Positions 53,030 to 63,031 of a DNA stretch of 64,000 bases are shown piece after piece. The stretch spans positions 465,854 to 529,853 of the forward strand of contig NZ_LAJB01000002.1 of NCBI RefSeq assembly GCF_000970685.1, written 5' to 3'. Under the pieces are notes generated by a model. It did not search any database and was not told where the DNA came from. It worked only from the letters and a program-made list of their open reading frames with translations. Origin of the DNA: Domibacillus indicus. Lineage in GTDB: Bacteria > Bacillota > Bacilli > Bacillales > Domibacillaceae. Both the position numbers and the translations under genes were made by a program. Within the stretch, counting starts at the first letter, position 1; each line of letters begins with the position of its first letter.

Positions 53030-54925
53030 TTATGCACGTTCCTCTTGCTTTTCCCGAACAAGCGCTGCCAGTTTGCGAACAGCTTCTTCCTTCGTCAAAT
53101 GAATATCTTCAAGAAGCTTTGTGACACTGCCATGCTCAATAAACTTATCTGGGATTCCCATCCGGTCAATAACAGCATCATAATAAGCGGATTCATGCGC
53201 ATATTCAAGAACTGCACTTCCGAATCCTCCCTCAAGGACGGCTTCTTCAATCGTTAATACAGGCATATTTTGTCCAAACAATTCATCCAGCATTGCATGG
53301 TCAAGCGGCTTAATAAAGCGGGCATTTACCACTTTTACGCTGATGCCCCGTCCTTCAAGCTCTTCCGCTGCTTCAAGCGCCATTGGAATCGTTGTGCCAA
53401 AGGTTAAAATCGCTGCATCTGTTCCTTCTTTTAATATCTCCCACGAACCAATGGGGATTACACCAAGCTCTGGATCTATTTCAACACCAAGTCCATTGCC
53501 GCGTGGAAAGCGCATCGCAATAGGGCCGGCATCATATTGAATGGCTGTATTAACCATGTGGCGCCCTTCATTTTCATCTTTTGGCATCATTAAGACCATA
53601 TTCGGCAAGTGGCGAAGAAACGCAATATCAAAAACACCCTGGTGCGTTTCACCATCCGCCCCAACAAGGCCGGCACGGTCAATACCGATAAATACATTTA
53701 AATTTGGCCGGCAAATGTCATGCACAACCTGGTCGTATGCACGCTGCAGGAAAGTCGAGTAAATCGCTAAAAAAGGCTTCATGCCCTGTGTTGCGAGTCC
53801 TGCTGCAACGGTTGCAGCATGCTGCTCCGCAATTCCCACATCAAACATACGGTCCGGAAACTCACCCGCAAACCCGAGCAGTTTAGAGCCGACCGGCATC
53901 GCCGGTGTAATGGCGACGATACGCTCATCGGTCCGGGCAATCTCGCGTACCGTTTCACTCACAACGGCACTCCAGGCAGGCGGTTCATTTGTCCCTTTAA
54001 TCATATCGCCGGTGTCCATTTTGTATGGACCTGTCCCGTGCCAGGAGCCTACCTTGTCTGTTTCAGCAGGCTTGTACCCTTTTCCTTTTTTCGTAATTAC
54101 ATGAACAAGTACCGGTCCTTCCGTCCGCTTTGCCTGCTCCAAGCTTTGAATTAAATCATCAAGATTATGCCCATCAATTGGACCGAGATACGTAAAACCG
54201 AATTCTTCAAAGAACATGCCCGGAACGAACATATATTTCAAGCTGTCTTTTAGCCGCTCAGCTGTCGAAGCTACTCTGCCGCCTACAGCCGGAATTCGCT
54301 TTAATAACAGCTCAAGCTCATCTTTCAGCTTATTGTATTTGCCGCCTGTTCTCATCCGGCCGAGCATATTGTGCATGGCGCCGACATTCGGAGCGATAGA
54401 CATTTCATTATCATTTAAAATAACGATCATATTCGTTTTTTCATGGCCAATATGATTGAGTGCTTCGAGCGCCATTCCGCCGGTAAGCGCTCCATCTCCA
54501 ATGATTGGAACAACATGATCGTCTGACTTTTTCAAGTCGCGGGCAATCGCCATACCCATCGCAGCAGATAAAGAAGTGGAACTATGCCCCGTTTCCCATA
54601 CATCGTGTTCACTTTCATTCATTTTTGGAAATCCACAAAGTCCTTTATACTGGCGCAGTGTGTCAAATTTATCTGCCCGGCCTGTTAAAATCTTATGAAC
54701 ATAAGACTGATGCCCGACATCAAACAAAAATTTGTCTTTCGGGCTCGTGAAGCAATGATGAAGCGCAACAGTTAATTCAACAACCCCAAGATTAGGCCCA
54801 ATATGCCCGCCTGTTACAGACAATTTCTCAATGAGGAATTTACGGATTTCTGCACTCAGCCGCTCCATTTCATGTACATTCATTTTTTTCACAAAAGACG
54901 GGTCTTTAATGGATAATAGATCCAA
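53030..54925 (-). CDS. dxs: 1-deoxy-D-xylulose-5-phosphate synthase
   Basis: A 631-residue thiamine diphosphate enzyme, first step of the MEP isoprenoid route, condensing pyruvate and glyceraldehyde-3-phosphate. [15 protein letters not shown] is the TPP/Mg motif, with [10 protein letters not shown] upstream and the pyrimidine-domain stretch [15 protein letters not shown]. Start ATG at the expected residue. ispA lies just upstream. Confidence 0.96.
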   Translation of the reverse strand: MDLLSIKDPSFVKKMNVHEMERLSAEIRKFLIEKLSVTGGHIGPNLGVVELTVALHHCFTSPKDKFLFDVGHQSYVHKILTGRADKFDTLRQYKGLCGFPKMNESEHDVWETGHSSTSLSAAMGMAIARDLKKSDDHVVPIIGDGALTGGMALEALNHIGHEKTNMIVILNDNEMSIAPNVGAMHNMLGRMRTGGKYNKLKDELELLLKRIPAVGGRVASTAERLKDSLKYMFVPGMFFEEFGFTYLGPIDGHNLDDLIQSLEQAKRTEGPVLVHVITKKGKGYKPAETDKVGSWHGTGPYKMDTGDMIKGTNEPPAWSAVVSETVREIARTDERIVAITPAMPVGSKLLGFAGEFPDRMFDVGIAEQHAATVAAGLATQGMKPFLAIYSTFLQRAYDQVVHDICRPNLNVFIGIDRAGLVGADGETHQGVFDIAFLRHLPNMVLMMPKDENEGRHMVNTAIQYDAGPIAMRFPRGNGLGVEIDPELGVIPIGSWEILKEGTDAAILTFGTTIPMALEAAEELEGRGISVKVVNARFIKPLDHAMLDELFGQNMPVLTIEEAVLEGGFGSAVLEYAHESAYYDAVIDRMGIPDKFIEHGSVTKLLEDIHLTKEEAVRKLAALVREKQEERA

Positions 54926-54977
54926 GTGGATCAGCTCACTTTCCTGACTGTTTCAGTTTTGGTTAAAATGTACCGTT

Positions 54978-55006
54978 ATTATAGCACACGCTAATGGGGC
55001 TAACAA
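54978..55006 (-). promoter_or_regulatory. SigA promoter of dxs
   Basis: Minus strand TTGTTA (55001-55006), 17-bp spacer, TATAAT (54978-54983) in the 92-bp gap behind ispA. It would let dxs-tlyA be made independently of xseAB-ispA. Confidence 0.7.
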
Positions 55007-55017
55007 TTTCCGGCATT

Positions 55018-55899
55018 TTACGACGTGCGTTTTGCAATCAAATCAGCAAACGCTTCTAAAAGCGGAGCCGGCCTTTTTAATAAGCGAAGGGCGCGGAATG
55101 CCTCTTCAAGCTCTTGAGCCAGCTTTTCCTTCGCACCGCCCATTGTTAATAAAGCCGGATATGTACTTTTCTGGTTTGATTCATCACTGCCGACCGGCTT
55201 GCCGAGCTCTTCTTCTGTTCCTTCCACATCTAAAATGTCATCGCGGATTTGAAAAGCCAGGCCAATATGGCGGGCATACATTTCAAGCAGCTCTGTCTCC
55301 TCCTGGTCTGCCCCGCCAATTAGGGCGCCCGCCATTACGCTGAAGGCAAGCAGGCGTCCTGTTTTATGACGATGGATGTATTCAAGCTCAGAAAGCGTAA
55401 GTGCTTTCTTCTCTCCTTCCATATCGGCTACCTGCCCTCCCACCATTCCGGCCGGTCCTGCCGCAAATGCGAGCATGCGAATCAACTGAACACACTGGTC
55501 CGGTGAATAATGACTGGAGCGGGCGATAATTTCAAATGCATAGGTTAATAATGCATCGCCTGCTAAAATGGCAGTTGCTTCTCCGAACACTTTATGATTT
55601 GTCGGCTTTCCGCGCCGCAGATCATCATCATCCATAGCGGGCAGATCATCATGAATCAGTGAGTATGTATGAATCATTTCCAGTGCACAGGCGGCATCAA
55701 GCCCCATCTCTGCTTTTTGCCCATACGTTTCAAGAGCAGCAAACAAAAGCATGGGGCGGATACGCTTGCCTCCTGCCTTCAGCGAGTAGATCATCGCTTC
55801 TTTTAAAATGTCCGGCGCCTGCATAGCATTAACATGCTCAATCATGTACGGTTCAAATAATTGCAGCTTCTCGTTCATGTATTTTTTTAAGTCTGTCAT
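55018..55899 (-). CDS. ispA: Farnesyl diphosphate synthase
   Basis: A 293-residue short-chain prenyl transferase adding isopentenyl diphosphate to make farnesyl diphosphate. First Asp-rich motif DDLPAMDDDDLRRG, second motif IRDDILDVEG, with GGKRIRPML for IPP binding. Start overlaps the xseB stop by 4 bp. Confidence 0.96.
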   Translation of the reverse strand: MTDLKKYMNEKLQLFEPYMIEHVNAMQAPDILKEAMIYSLKAGGKRIRPMLLFAALETYGQKAEMGLDAACALEMIHTYSLIHDDLPAMDDDDLRRGKPTNHKVFGEATAILAGDALLTYAFEIIARSSHYSPDQCVQLIRMLAFAAGPAGMVGGQVADMEGEKKALTLSELEYIHRHKTGRLLAFSVMAGALIGGADQEETELLEMYARHIGLAFQIRDDILDVEGTEEELGKPVGSDESNQKSTYPALLTMGGAKEKLAQELEEAFRALRLLKRPAPLLEAFADLIAKRTS

Positions 55900-56126
55900 A
55901 CATCTTCACCATCCAGGCGGAATGGCTGGTCTCCATCATTTGTTACGAGCCTGGCCAGTTCGGTTTCCGCTTTTTTCAGCTTACTGTGGCATAAAGCCGA
56001 CAGCTCCATGCCGCGCTTGTATTCTTCGAGCGCTTCTTCCAGCGGCACATCGCCTTCTTCCAAACGCGCCGTGATTTTTTCCAGCTGCTCCATTGCCTGT
56101 TCGAAGCTCATATTTTTAATTTCCAT
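55896..56126 (-). CDS. xseB: Exodeoxyribonuclease VII small subunit
   Basis: A 76-residue helical protein with the family signature SFEQAMEQLEKI and LEEALEEYKRGM. It pairs with XseA to form exonuclease VII. It overlaps the xseA end by 11 bp. Confidence 0.95.
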   Translation of the reverse strand: MEIKNMSFEQAMEQLEKITARLEEGDVPLEEALEEYKRGMELSALCHSKLKKAETELARLVTNDGDQPFRLDGEDV

Positions 56127-57471
56127 CTTTCTTTCCCCCTATTGAATCGACATGGGCATAAATAGTCCCATCAGTCATCTGTATACGAATGCGGTCATCT
56201 TTTTTCACATCATGAACGGTTTTGACAATGGTTTCGTTATCGCTGTATATAAGACTGTACCCTCTTTCCATCACTTTTAGCGGGCTGAGAGCATCAAGCA
56301 TAGCTGTATTCTGCTGAAAAGCCGATCTTTTTTCATTTATCGTCGACTGAGCCAGCCGATAAAGGTGTTTTTTTACTTTTTCAAGCTGGGCCGCTTCAAA
56401 TTCAATACGCGGACCGGGACCTGTACGTAAAAGACGGGAAGACGCATGCTGAACAGCTGTTTTTTTCCGGTCCACCAGTAACTTTGTATGATAAATCAGC
56501 TGTTCATGCACACGATCGGCACGCTCAAACTGCTGTCGGTAAAGAGCCTGCGGATTCCGCATGATATAGCTGTTTAAAACAGCCTGGTGCCGGTTTCTCG
56601 AAGAACGGATTTTTTCTGAAGCCGCGCGCATAAGGCGCTTTTCTTTTGCCCTGATTCGTTCCGATACCTCTTCAATATGCGGAACCGCCATCTCAGCAGC
56701 GGCCGTTGGAGTCGGCGCCCGCAAGTCGGCTGCAAAATCAGCAATCGTAAAATCCGTTTCGTGCCCGACAGCCGAGATAACCGGGATAGCAGAAGAACGT
56801 ATGGCCCTCGCGACCGCTTCCTCATTAAAAGCCCACAGCTCTTCGATTGAACCTCCGCCGCGTCCGGCGATGATAACATCCGCACGCTTCTCTTCATTCA
56901 CTTTTCGCAGCTGGCCCACTATCGACGCAGCGGCACGGTCTCCTTGAACCAGCGCTGGATAAATAAGCACCTCTACGGAAGGATAACGGCGGTTAATCGT
57001 TGTTAAAATATCCCGAATGGCTGCGCCGGTTGGCGAAGTAATAACGGCAATCGAAGCAGGATACGCTGGAATAGGCCGTTTTGCTTCCGGCCGAAACAGG
57101 CCTTCCTGCTCAAGCTTTTTTTTCAATTGCTCAAACGCGGCAAATAAATTGCCGGCGCCATCCTGCTGCATCGTTTTTACATAAATCTGGTACTGTCCGC
57201 TTGACTCATATACTGTCACATCTCCCGTTAAAATGACTTCCATGCCATTTTCCGGACGAAATGTTAAAGACTTTGCAGAAGCAGCAAACATGACGGCCAT
57301 AATACGGGCATGGTCATCCTTTAAAGTAAAATACAAATGCCCGCTTGAATGGTGCTTTACATTTGAAAGCTCTCCTTTTACAGCTGCCTGCTTCAAATGC
57401 GGATCTGCATCAAATTTACGCTTTATGTATTTCGTTAACGCTTTAACGGTTAAATGCTGATTAGCTTCCAT
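56116..57471 (-). CDS. xseA: Exodeoxyribonuclease VII large subunit
   Basis: A 451-residue nuclease subunit degrading single-stranded DNA. N-terminal OB fold (about 8-105), the catalytic region with ITSPTGAAIRDI and GRGGGSIEELWAFN, GHETDFTIADFAADLRAPTPTAA, and a long coiled-coil C terminus. First gene of the xseA-xseB-ispA unit. Confidence 0.96.
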   Translation of the reverse strand: MEANQHLTVKALTKYIKRKFDADPHLKQAAVKGELSNVKHHSSGHLYFTLKDDHARIMAVMFAASAKSLTFRPENGMEVILTGDVTVYESSGQYQIYVKTMQQDGAGNLFAAFEQLKKKLEQEGLFRPEAKRPIPAYPASIAVITSPTGAAIRDILTTINRRYPSVEVLIYPALVQGDRAAASIVGQLRKVNEEKRADVIIAGRGGGSIEELWAFNEEAVARAIRSSAIPVISAVGHETDFTIADFAADLRAPTPTAAAEMAVPHIEEVSERIRAKEKRLMRAASEKIRSSRNRHQAVLNSYIMRNPQALYRQQFERADRVHEQLIYHTKLLVDRKKTAVQHASSRLLRTGPGPRIEFEAAQLEKVKKHLYRLAQSTINEKRSAFQQNTAMLDALSPLKVMERGYSLIYSDNETIVKTVHDVKKDDRIRIQMTDGTIYAHVDSIGGKKDGN

Positions 57472-57588
57472 TTTCTCACCTTTTCCCTTGCAAAAAATGG
57501 GCGGAGCGCTCGTTTTTCTCTTTCACAAAAATGCTGCCCGGCCACATTTTTTGTCGCTGTAACACGCTTGAAGCTCTATCATATTCAT

Positions 57589-57633
57589 AAAAAAACTGTC
57601 TTTTCGATTATAACACGACCGAAAAGACAGTTT
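57589..57633 (-). terminator. Terminator of nusB-folD
   Basis: Minus strand AAACTGTCTTTTCG, 13-nt loop, CGAAAAGACAGTTT and more T. Fourteen pairs. It separates folD from xseA. Confidence 0.85.
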
Positions 57634-57651
57634 CATTCATCTGCTATGAAA

Positions 57652-58506
57652 TTATTTCGCTGCGAATGCTCTGGCCGATTTCACTGTATTGTATAGAAGC
57701 ATGGTAATCGTCATCGGCCCCACTCCGCCGGGCACCGGGGTAATGGCTCCTGCGGTTTCTTTCGCACTGTTAAAGTCCACATCACCGCACAGCTTGCCGT
57801 CTTCATTTCTGTTGATGCCGACGTCAATGACAATTGCACCCGGCTTGAGATGATCAGCTGTTACATAATTCGGAATTCCTACTGCGGCGATGACAACATC
57901 CGCCTGGCGGGTTACTTCTTTTAAATTCTTTGTGCGCGAATGGCAGATTGTTACCGTTGCATTATTCATTAATGACAGCAGTGCAGCCGGCTTGCCGACA
58001 ATATTACTGCGCCCAATAACAACAACATGCCTGCCTTCGAGCGAAATATTTTCTTTCTCCAGCATTTTCATAATGCCGTATGGTGTACATGAGTAAAAGG
58101 TATCTTTGCCAATTACTAACTTGCCGACATTTACCGGGTGAAAACCGTCTACATCTTTTTCAGGAGAGATGGCATCAATCACTTTGTCTTCAGAAATATG
58201 CTTAGGAAGCGGCAGCTGTACCAGAATGCCATGAATGTTCTTGTCGTTATTCAACTCTTCCACTTTTTGCAAAAGTGCTTCTTCGGTAAGATCTGCTGGA
58301 AAACGATAAACCTCCGAGTGAATGCCAATTTCCTTGCTGCTTTTTTCCTTGCTGTTTACATACGTGTGAGAGGCCGGATCCTCCCCGACAATTACTACTG
58401 CCAGTCCCGGAGTAGTGCCAGCCGCTTTCAGCTCTTCGATTTCCTCTTTCAGCTCTGCGCGAATATCCTTTGCAATTGCTTTTCCGTCAATAATAGCTGC
58501 TGTCAT
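57652..58506 (-). CDS. folD: Methylenetetrahydrofolate dehydrogenase/cyclohydrolase
   Basis: A 284-residue bifunctional enzyme for one-carbon folate interconversion. Signatures: [13 protein letters not shown] with the catalytic Lys region, QLPLPKHI, the NADP site [13 protein letters not shown] and the C-terminal [10 protein letters not shown]. Follows nusB by 16 bp. Confidence 0.97.
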   Translation of the reverse strand: MTAAIIDGKAIAKDIRAELKEEIEELKAAGTTPGLAVVIVGEDPASHTYVNSKEKSSKEIGIHSEVYRFPADLTEEALLQKVEELNNDKNIHGILVQLPLPKHISEDKVIDAISPEKDVDGFHPVNVGKLVIGKDTFYSCTPYGIMKMLEKENISLEGRHVVVIGRSNIVGKPAALLSLMNNATVTICHSRTKNLKEVTRQADVVIAAVGIPNYVTADHLKPGAIVIDVGINRNEDGKLCGDVDFNSAKETAGAITPVPGGVGPMTITMLLYNTVKSARAFAAK

Positions 58507-58522
58507 GAAAAAAACTCCTCAC

Positions 58523-58915
58523 TTAGTCCATTGATTGATTAATTTTGGATAAAACACCATTAATAAATTTCCCGGCACGTTCATCACTAAAATATTTCGC
58601 CAGTTCAATTGCTTCATTTACGGCTACCTTGCCCGGAACATCTTCTGAATAGTTCATCTCATATACAGCGAGGCGCAAAATGTTCCGGTCGACTTTCGCC
58701 AGGCGGTCAAACGACCATTTTTCCAAATTGTTTTTGATAATTGTATCGATTTCATCCCAGTGCTTTTCTACACCCGCGACAATTTCATGTAAATAACGGC
58801 TGTCACCTTCGCTGTCTTCTAACACATTCGCGATGGCTTCCGCTGACTCCGCTCCGCTTACATCCATTTGATAAAGGGCCTGTATACCCTTTTCCCGTGC
58901 CGTACGTCTATTCAT
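58523..58915 (-). CDS. nusB: Transcription antitermination factor NusB
   Basis: A 130-residue all-helical protein that with NusE (S10) binds boxA RNA for rRNA antitermination. Starts MNRRTAREKGIQALYQMD and ends with the AVNEAIELAKYFS and KFINGVL helices. Matches B. subtilis NusB in length. Confidence 0.96.
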   Translation of the reverse strand: MNRRTAREKGIQALYQMDVSGAESAEAIANVLEDSEGDSRYLHEIVAGVEKHWDEIDTIIKNNLEKWSFDRLAKVDRNILRLAVYEMNYSEDVPGKVAVNEAIELAKYFSDERAGKFINGVLSKINQSMD

Positions 58916-58982
58916 TCGATTGCTCCTTTGTATTTAATGCCTTTTTGATCATAGCATAAAAAAGCTTTGCCGAAAACATGAG

Positions 58983-59014
58983 AAAAAACGCCCCGGCATT
59001 GCCAGAGCGTTTTT
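58983..59014 (-). terminator. Terminator of accB-accC-yqhY
   Basis: Minus strand AAAAACGCTCTGGC, 3-nt loop, GCCGGGGCGTTTTTT. Mismatched inner pairs but a strong GC base and T run. Five bases after the yqhY stop. Confidence 0.8.
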
Positions 59015-59019
59015 ATTCA

Positions 59020-59439
59020 TTATACTTCGTCCTCGTATTCTGGTTCAGGCTGCTTTGTATCAAATTGAATGCCGACAATATGAATATTCACTTCGTCTGC
59101 TTCCAAAGCAGTCATGTTTAAAAGAGTCTGGCGGATTCCTTCTTGAATAAGCTTTGCCACGCGAGGAATCGAAACACCAAATTTCACAACACAGTACACA
59201 TCGACTTTAATGCCGTCTTCTGTTAAATCAACACGGACGCCTTTTCCGTGATTTTTTTTGCCAAGGCGTTCTGCCACCCCGGCCGCAAAGCTGCCGCGCA
59301 TTTTTTCTACACCGTCTACTTCTGATGCGGCGATACCAGCAATAACCTCAATTACTTCCGGGGCAATTTCAATTCGGCCGTGGCCGCCTTCTCCATTGCT
59401 CATTTCAAGTACTTGACTCACAGATTGCTGCTCTGACAT
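59020..59439 (-). CDS. yqhY: Asp23/Gls24 family protein YqhY
   Basis: A 139-residue DUF322 (Asp23/Gls24) protein. The core IEIAPEVIEVIAGIAASEVDG and KVDVYCVVKFG is typical. In B. subtilis YqhY is encoded with accBC and affects lipid synthesis balance; its precise activity is not known. I chose the ATG at 59439, GGAGG 7 bp upstream; a GTG three codons earlier lies on the ribosome site. Confidence 0.9.
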   Translation of the reverse strand: MSEQQSVSQVLEMSNGEGGHGRIEIAPEVIEVIAGIAASEVDGVEKMRGSFAAGVAERLGKKNHGKGVRVDLTEDGIKVDVYCVVKFGVSIPRVAKLIQEGIRQTLLNMTALEADEVNIHIVGIQFDTKQPEPEYEDEV

Positions 59440-59461
59440 ACTATGCACCTCCGAATTAGAA

Positions 59462-60814
59462 TTAGGCTTTCATTACATCATACATTTCCAGAAACTTTGT
59501 ATTAAAGTCTCCACTAACAAATACATCATGATCCAGCAGTTTTTGATGGAATGGGACCGTGGTATAAACACCTTCTACTACAAATTCCGAAAGCGCACGC
59601 TTCATGCGGGCAATCGCTTCTTCTCTTGTTTTCCCGTGGACAATTAATTTCGCAACCATTGAGTCGTAATATGGCGGAATCATATAACCTGGATAAACAG
59701 CGGAGTCCACACGGACACCAAACCCTCCCGGCGGCAGATATCCTTCTACTCTTCCTGCAGAGGGCATGAAGTTTTTCTCGGGATTTTCCGCATTGATTCT
59801 GCATTCAATGGCCCAGCCGTCAAAATTGACATCTTCTTGTTTGATAGAAAGCACTTCGCCAGAAGCGACACGGATTTGCTCTTTTATTAAGTCCACGCCT
59901 GTCACCATTTCCGTTACCGGGTGCTCTACCTGGATGCGAGTGTTCATTTCCATAAAATAAAACATGCCCGCACCGGCATCATAAATAAATTCTACCGTGC
60001 CTGCACCTGTATAATCAACCGCTTTGGCTGCTTTTACAGCTGCTTCACCCATCTCGCCTCTGATTTTTTCATTCAGTGCAGGAGACGGCGTTTCCTCAAG
60101 CAGCTTTTGCATGCGCCGCTGAATAGTGCAATCCCGCTCACCAAGATGAATCACATTGCCATGAGTATCCGCCATTACTTGAATTTCAACATGGCGGAAG
60201 TCTTCAATGAACTTTTCAAGATAAACACCGGGGTTGCCAAAAGCCGTTGCTGCTTCCTGCTGTGTCATTGTAACGCCTTTTTCAAGCTCTGCTTCATTGC
60301 GGGCCACGCGGATGCCTTTTCCGCCGCCTCCAGCCGTTGCTTTAATGATAACCGGGTAGCCAATTTGCGCAGCCACTGACAGGCCTTCTTCTATGTCTTT
60401 AATAATACCGTCTGACCCCGGGACAATGGGTACCCCTGCTTCTTCCATCGTATCGCGGGCCACATCTTTTGTACCCATTTGTGTAATGGCTTCCGGCGAT
60501 GGACCAATGAAAATGATATTGCATTCACGGCATAGCTCAGCAAAACTTGCATTTTCAGCCAAAAACCCGTAGCCGGGGTGAATGGCATCTGATTCTGTCA
60601 GTTTAGCCACGCTGACGATATTCGTGAAATTTAAATAGCTGTCTTTTGAAGCTGTTGGTCCGATACAGTATGCTTCATCCGCTAGCTGTACATGAAGCGC
60701 TTCACGGTCAGCTTCCGAGAAAACGGCTACTGTTTCGATCCCAAGCTCTTTACAGGCCCTTATAATTCGAACGGCAATTTCGCCTCGGTTTGCAATTAAT
60801 ACTTTTTTAATCAT
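59462..60814 (-). CDS. accC: Biotin carboxylase subunit of acetyl-CoA carboxylase
   Basis: A 450-residue ATP-grasp enzyme that carboxylates the biotin on Acc[20 protein letters not shown], the glycine loop [13 protein letters not shown], the catalytic region [16 protein letters not shown] and [10 protein letters not shown] are present. Follows accB by 13 bp. It could also supply the orphan carboxyltransferase at 32-34 kb, which is conjecture. Confidence 0.96.
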   Translation of the reverse strand: MIKKVLIANRGEIAVRIIRACKELGIETVAVFSEADREALHVQLADEAYCIGPTASKDSYLNFTNIVSVAKLTESDAIHPGYGFLAENASFAELCRECNIIFIGPSPEAITQMGTKDVARDTMEEAGVPIVPGSDGIIKDIEEGLSVAAQIGYPVIIKATAGGGGKGIRVARNEAELEKGVTMTQQEAATAFGNPGVYLEKFIEDFRHVEIQVMADTHGNVIHLGERDCTIQRRMQKLLEETPSPALNEKIRGEMGEAAVKAAKAVDYTGAGTVEFIYDAGAGMFYFMEMNTRIQVEHPVTEMVTGVDLIKEQIRVASGEVLSIKQEDVNFDGWAIECRINAENPEKNFMPSAGRVEGYLPPGGFGVRVDSAVYPGYMIPPYYDSMVAKLIVHGKTREEAIARMKRALSEFVVEGVYTTVPFHQKLLDHDVFVSGDFNTKFLEMYDVMKA

Positions 60815-60827
60815 CGTAAATTCTCCT

Positions 60828-61316
60828 TTATTCCGGTTTCACTAGGAAAAGCGGCTGGCCGTACTCAACCAGCTGGCCATCTTTCACAAGAATTTCGATA
60901 ATTTCGCCGTCCACCTCTGCTTCAATTTCGTTAAACAGCTTCATCGCTTCAACGATACAGACTACGGAGTCTGAACGAATTTTGGAGCCAGGTTTTACAT
61001 ACGCATCTGTATCTGGCGAAGGTGACTGATAGAATGTACCTACCATTGGAGAAGTAATTTTATGTAGGTTCGTGTTGTCAGCGGCTGCTTTTGGCGCTTC
61101 CGGTGCCGGCGCTTCCTGCACAGCCGGTGCATTTTGCTCCTGGACGGCGGGCGCGCCTTGGACAGCCGCCTTTGGTGCTTCCGGTGCTGCAGCGTATGTT
61201 GTTGTTCCTGATGATTTTTTCATTTTCAGCTTGCTTCCAGCTGACTCGAATACGAATTCATCAATTCCTGATTGATCAACTAATTTGATCAATTCTCTAA
61301 TTTCTTGCACTTTCAT
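60828..61316 (-). CDS. accB: Biotin carboxyl carrier protein
   Basis: A 162-residue carrier. N-terminal helical part, an Ala/Pro-rich flexible linker (about 40-80), and the biotinyl domain with the biotinylated Lys126 in VEAMKLFNE. First gene of accB-accC-yqhY. Confidence 0.96.
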   Translation of the reverse strand: MKVQEIRELIKLVDQSGIDEFVFESAGSKLKMKKSSGTTTYAAAPEAPKAAVQGAPAVQEQNAPAVQEAPAPEAPKAAADNTNLHKITSPMVGTFYQSPSPDTDAYVKPGSKIRSDSVVCIVEAMKLFNEIEAEVDGEIIEILVKDGQLVEYGQPLFLVKPE

Positions 61317-61385
61317 GTATCCAGCACCCCTTTTAGGAAATAAATAGATGAGCTGTTTTTGTACAGAAAAAAAGCTCCTTTCCCC

Positions 61386-61414
61386 ATTTTATCTTTTTTT
61401 CTTCAATTAGCAAA
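61386..61414 (-). promoter_or_regulatory. SigA promoter of accB
   Basis: Minus strand TTTGCT (61409-61414), 17-bp spacer, TAAAAT (61386-61391). The leader of about 65 nt contains a short hairpin with GAGCT/AGCTC arms. Confidence 0.55.
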
Positions 61415-61436
61415 TATAGAACGAAAATGAAATAAG

Positions 61437-61467
61437 CCCGCTTTGCAAAAAGCGGGTTGTTTTTTTA
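61437..61467. terminator. Hairpin terminator between spoIIIAH and accB
   Basis: CCCGCTTT GCAA AAAGCGGG, eight pairs. The plus side has TTGTTTTTTTATTT, the minus side only TTATTTCATTTT. It probably ends the spoIIIA transcript, though the stronger T run faces the other way. Confidence 0.65.
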
Positions 61468-61992
61468 TTTAAAAGGCTCGAATTCCACTGAAACAGGCAT
61501 TTTATCGCCCATTTCTTCCTTTGCCAGGCGGATCAGCTCATTAGCTTCTTCAGTGGAATGGCTGTCTGCTTTAACGGTAATCCGTACTTCTCCTTCAATG
61601 GTCCGGACGAGCGCATCTTCATAGCCCTTTGATTTAATGACAGTTTCGAGCATCCGTTCACTTGAGGCCAGCTCGTCCAGCTCCTGCATGCTTGTGTAGG
61701 CTTTATCCTTCTCTTCAGGGGATAATTCAGCGGATGCCACTTTTGCTGTCAATTCTTCTTTTAAGCGGCTTCGTTCTTCTTCCGCTTCAAGACGGATCAT
61801 TTCAAAAACCTCATCCTCTGATGTTTCCTCCACATTCTCTACAGCTACATCTGTGTCTTCTGCTGGCTCAGGAATGGTTTCTTCAAGCGTTGATGCAGGG
61901 AGCAGCTTTTCAGGACCTGTTACGTAGTAAACCCCAAGCACAGCTGTTAAGCTGACCATTGTAAACAACCAGACTGTTTGTTTTTTTGGCAT
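61465..61992 (-). CDS. spoIIIAH: Stage III sporulation protein AH
   Basis: A 175-residue mother-cell membrane protein: one N-terminal membrane segment (about 8-24), an acidic linker, and a YscJ/FliF-like ring-building domain near 85-170. It meets forespore SpoIIQ to form the channel of the engulfed forespore. Shorter than the B. subtilis protein (about 218) in the linker. It overlaps spoIIIAG by one base (TAATG). Confidence 0.94.
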   Translation of the reverse strand: MPKKQTVWLFTMVSLTAVLGVYYVTGPEKLLPASTLEETIPEPAEDTDVAVENVEETSEDEVFEMIRLEAEEERSRLKEELTAKVASAELSPEEKDKAYTSMQELDELASSERMLETVIKSKGYEDALVRTIEGEVRITVKADSHSTEEANELIRLAKEEMGDKMPVSVEFEPFK

Positions 61993-62534
61993 TAACCTTC
62001 TCCTCCTGTTTTCCCCGGCATAACAGCCACGCGATGAACGGGTACACCGAGCACACGTGTGACAGCTTCTACCATGCGCTTTTTCACCTGGACACGTTCA
62101 ACACCCTCCGCCACAATTAATACCCCTTGAATATCCGGCTTGCGTGTTTCCGTCATCACCGGGCTTTCCACATCTCCATTCCGTACAACCGCCATTTGTT
62201 CATCTTTTGTTGTCTCACTGTCCCCTTTAGTAGAAACGGTATTTTTTTCATAAACATTCCGTTCAGAAGAAGCGAGATTAACGATAACCGAGACATTGGA
62301 GACACCCTCAATTTGGCTTAGCACACGAGTGAGTTCCGATTCATAGTCTTTTTTCAAATCGGTTTCAGCCGCCGCCACAGGTTCCGGTTTTTCTTCTTCA
62401 GGGGGCTCTGAGCCATTTAAATCGCTGAGAGCCATAAGAGCGATCCCGCCCCCGAGCATGATCGCTGCCCATTTCAGCGGCTTATCTGCTTTTCCATTTT
62501 TCCATTTCGCTATAAATGATTGCCGGTCAGCCAC
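61992..62534 (-). CDS. spoIIIAG: Stage III sporulation protein AG
   Basis: A 180-residue ring-forming membrane protein. One membrane segment (about 22-40), then a ring-building domain with SELTRVLSQIEGVSNVSVIV and ending in TRVLGVPVHRVAVMPG. It starts with GTG, AAGGAGG upstream, and overlaps spoIIIAF by 8 bp. Somewhat shorter than B. subtilis SpoIIIAG (about 229). Confidence 0.94.
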   Translation of the reverse strand: MADRQSFIAKWKNGKADKPLKWAAIMLGGGIALMALSDLNGSEPPEEEKPEPVAAAETDLKKDYESELTRVLSQIEGVSNVSVIVNLASSERNVYEKNTVSTKGDSETTKDEQMAVVRNGDVESPVMTETRKPDIQGVLIVAEGVERVQVKKRMVEAVTRVLGVPVHRVAVMPGKTGGEG

Positions 62535-63027
62535 CTCCTCGTTCCTCCTTTTCCATCACCATATTCAGATGATGTTCTTCAATATTCCACTTTTCTGCGA
62601 GAACATTTTGAATTTCTTTTTCCTGACATTTCCCTTTTAAGCGTACTTGAATGTTTTTTACCTCTTCTTCATTTACTTCAGCCTGGACGTCAAGCACTTC
62701 ACAGGAAGAAAAAGAGGCAGCAGCTGTTTCCGCATCAGACTGAAGCTGCTGGTTCACATACGTGTTAGACGCAAGCTCCGAAACATCTGATAGTTGATTC
62801 AGCTGCTGCTTTGTTTCCTGGTCAAACGCTGAGGCGCTCTGTTCATTTGAAAATGATAATGACCAGTCGGCTGAAAAAAGCGGTTTAACAAGTGCGGCCA
62901 TAATTACGAGGCCTGCCGTCAGCCTGACATATTTTTTCATTGGCGAGTCGGATAAAAGCATATCCACCACAGAAGCGCATAAAAGAAGGGTCAGAACAGA
63001 CGACAGCCAGTCAAAAATCGCCTGCAT
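62527..63027 (-). CDS. spoIIIAF: Stage III sporulation protein AF
   Basis: A 166-residue protein with two N-terminal membrane segments (about 7-24 and 36-52) and a soluble domain that is ring-like and ends in a basic tail. The motif KYVRLTAGLVIMAALVKPL between the segments is typical. Part of the spoIIIA operon of the mother cell. Confidence 0.92.
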   Translation of the reverse strand: MQAIFDWLSSVLTLLLCASVVDMLLSDSPMKKYVRLTAGLVIMAALVKPLFSADWSLSFSNEQSASAFDQETKQQLNQLSDVSELASNTYVNQQLQSDAETAAASFSSCEVLDVQAEVNEEEVKNIQVRLKGKCQEKEIQNVLAEKWNIEEHHLNMVMEKEERGGG

Positions 63028-63031
63028 GGCT

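Noticed and set aside
57526-57553. CAAAAATG...CATTTTTTG hairpin in the xseA leader as an attenuator
   Set aside because: AT-only arms around a GC-rich loop, weak T tract and no leader peptide; not enough to support a regulatory call.
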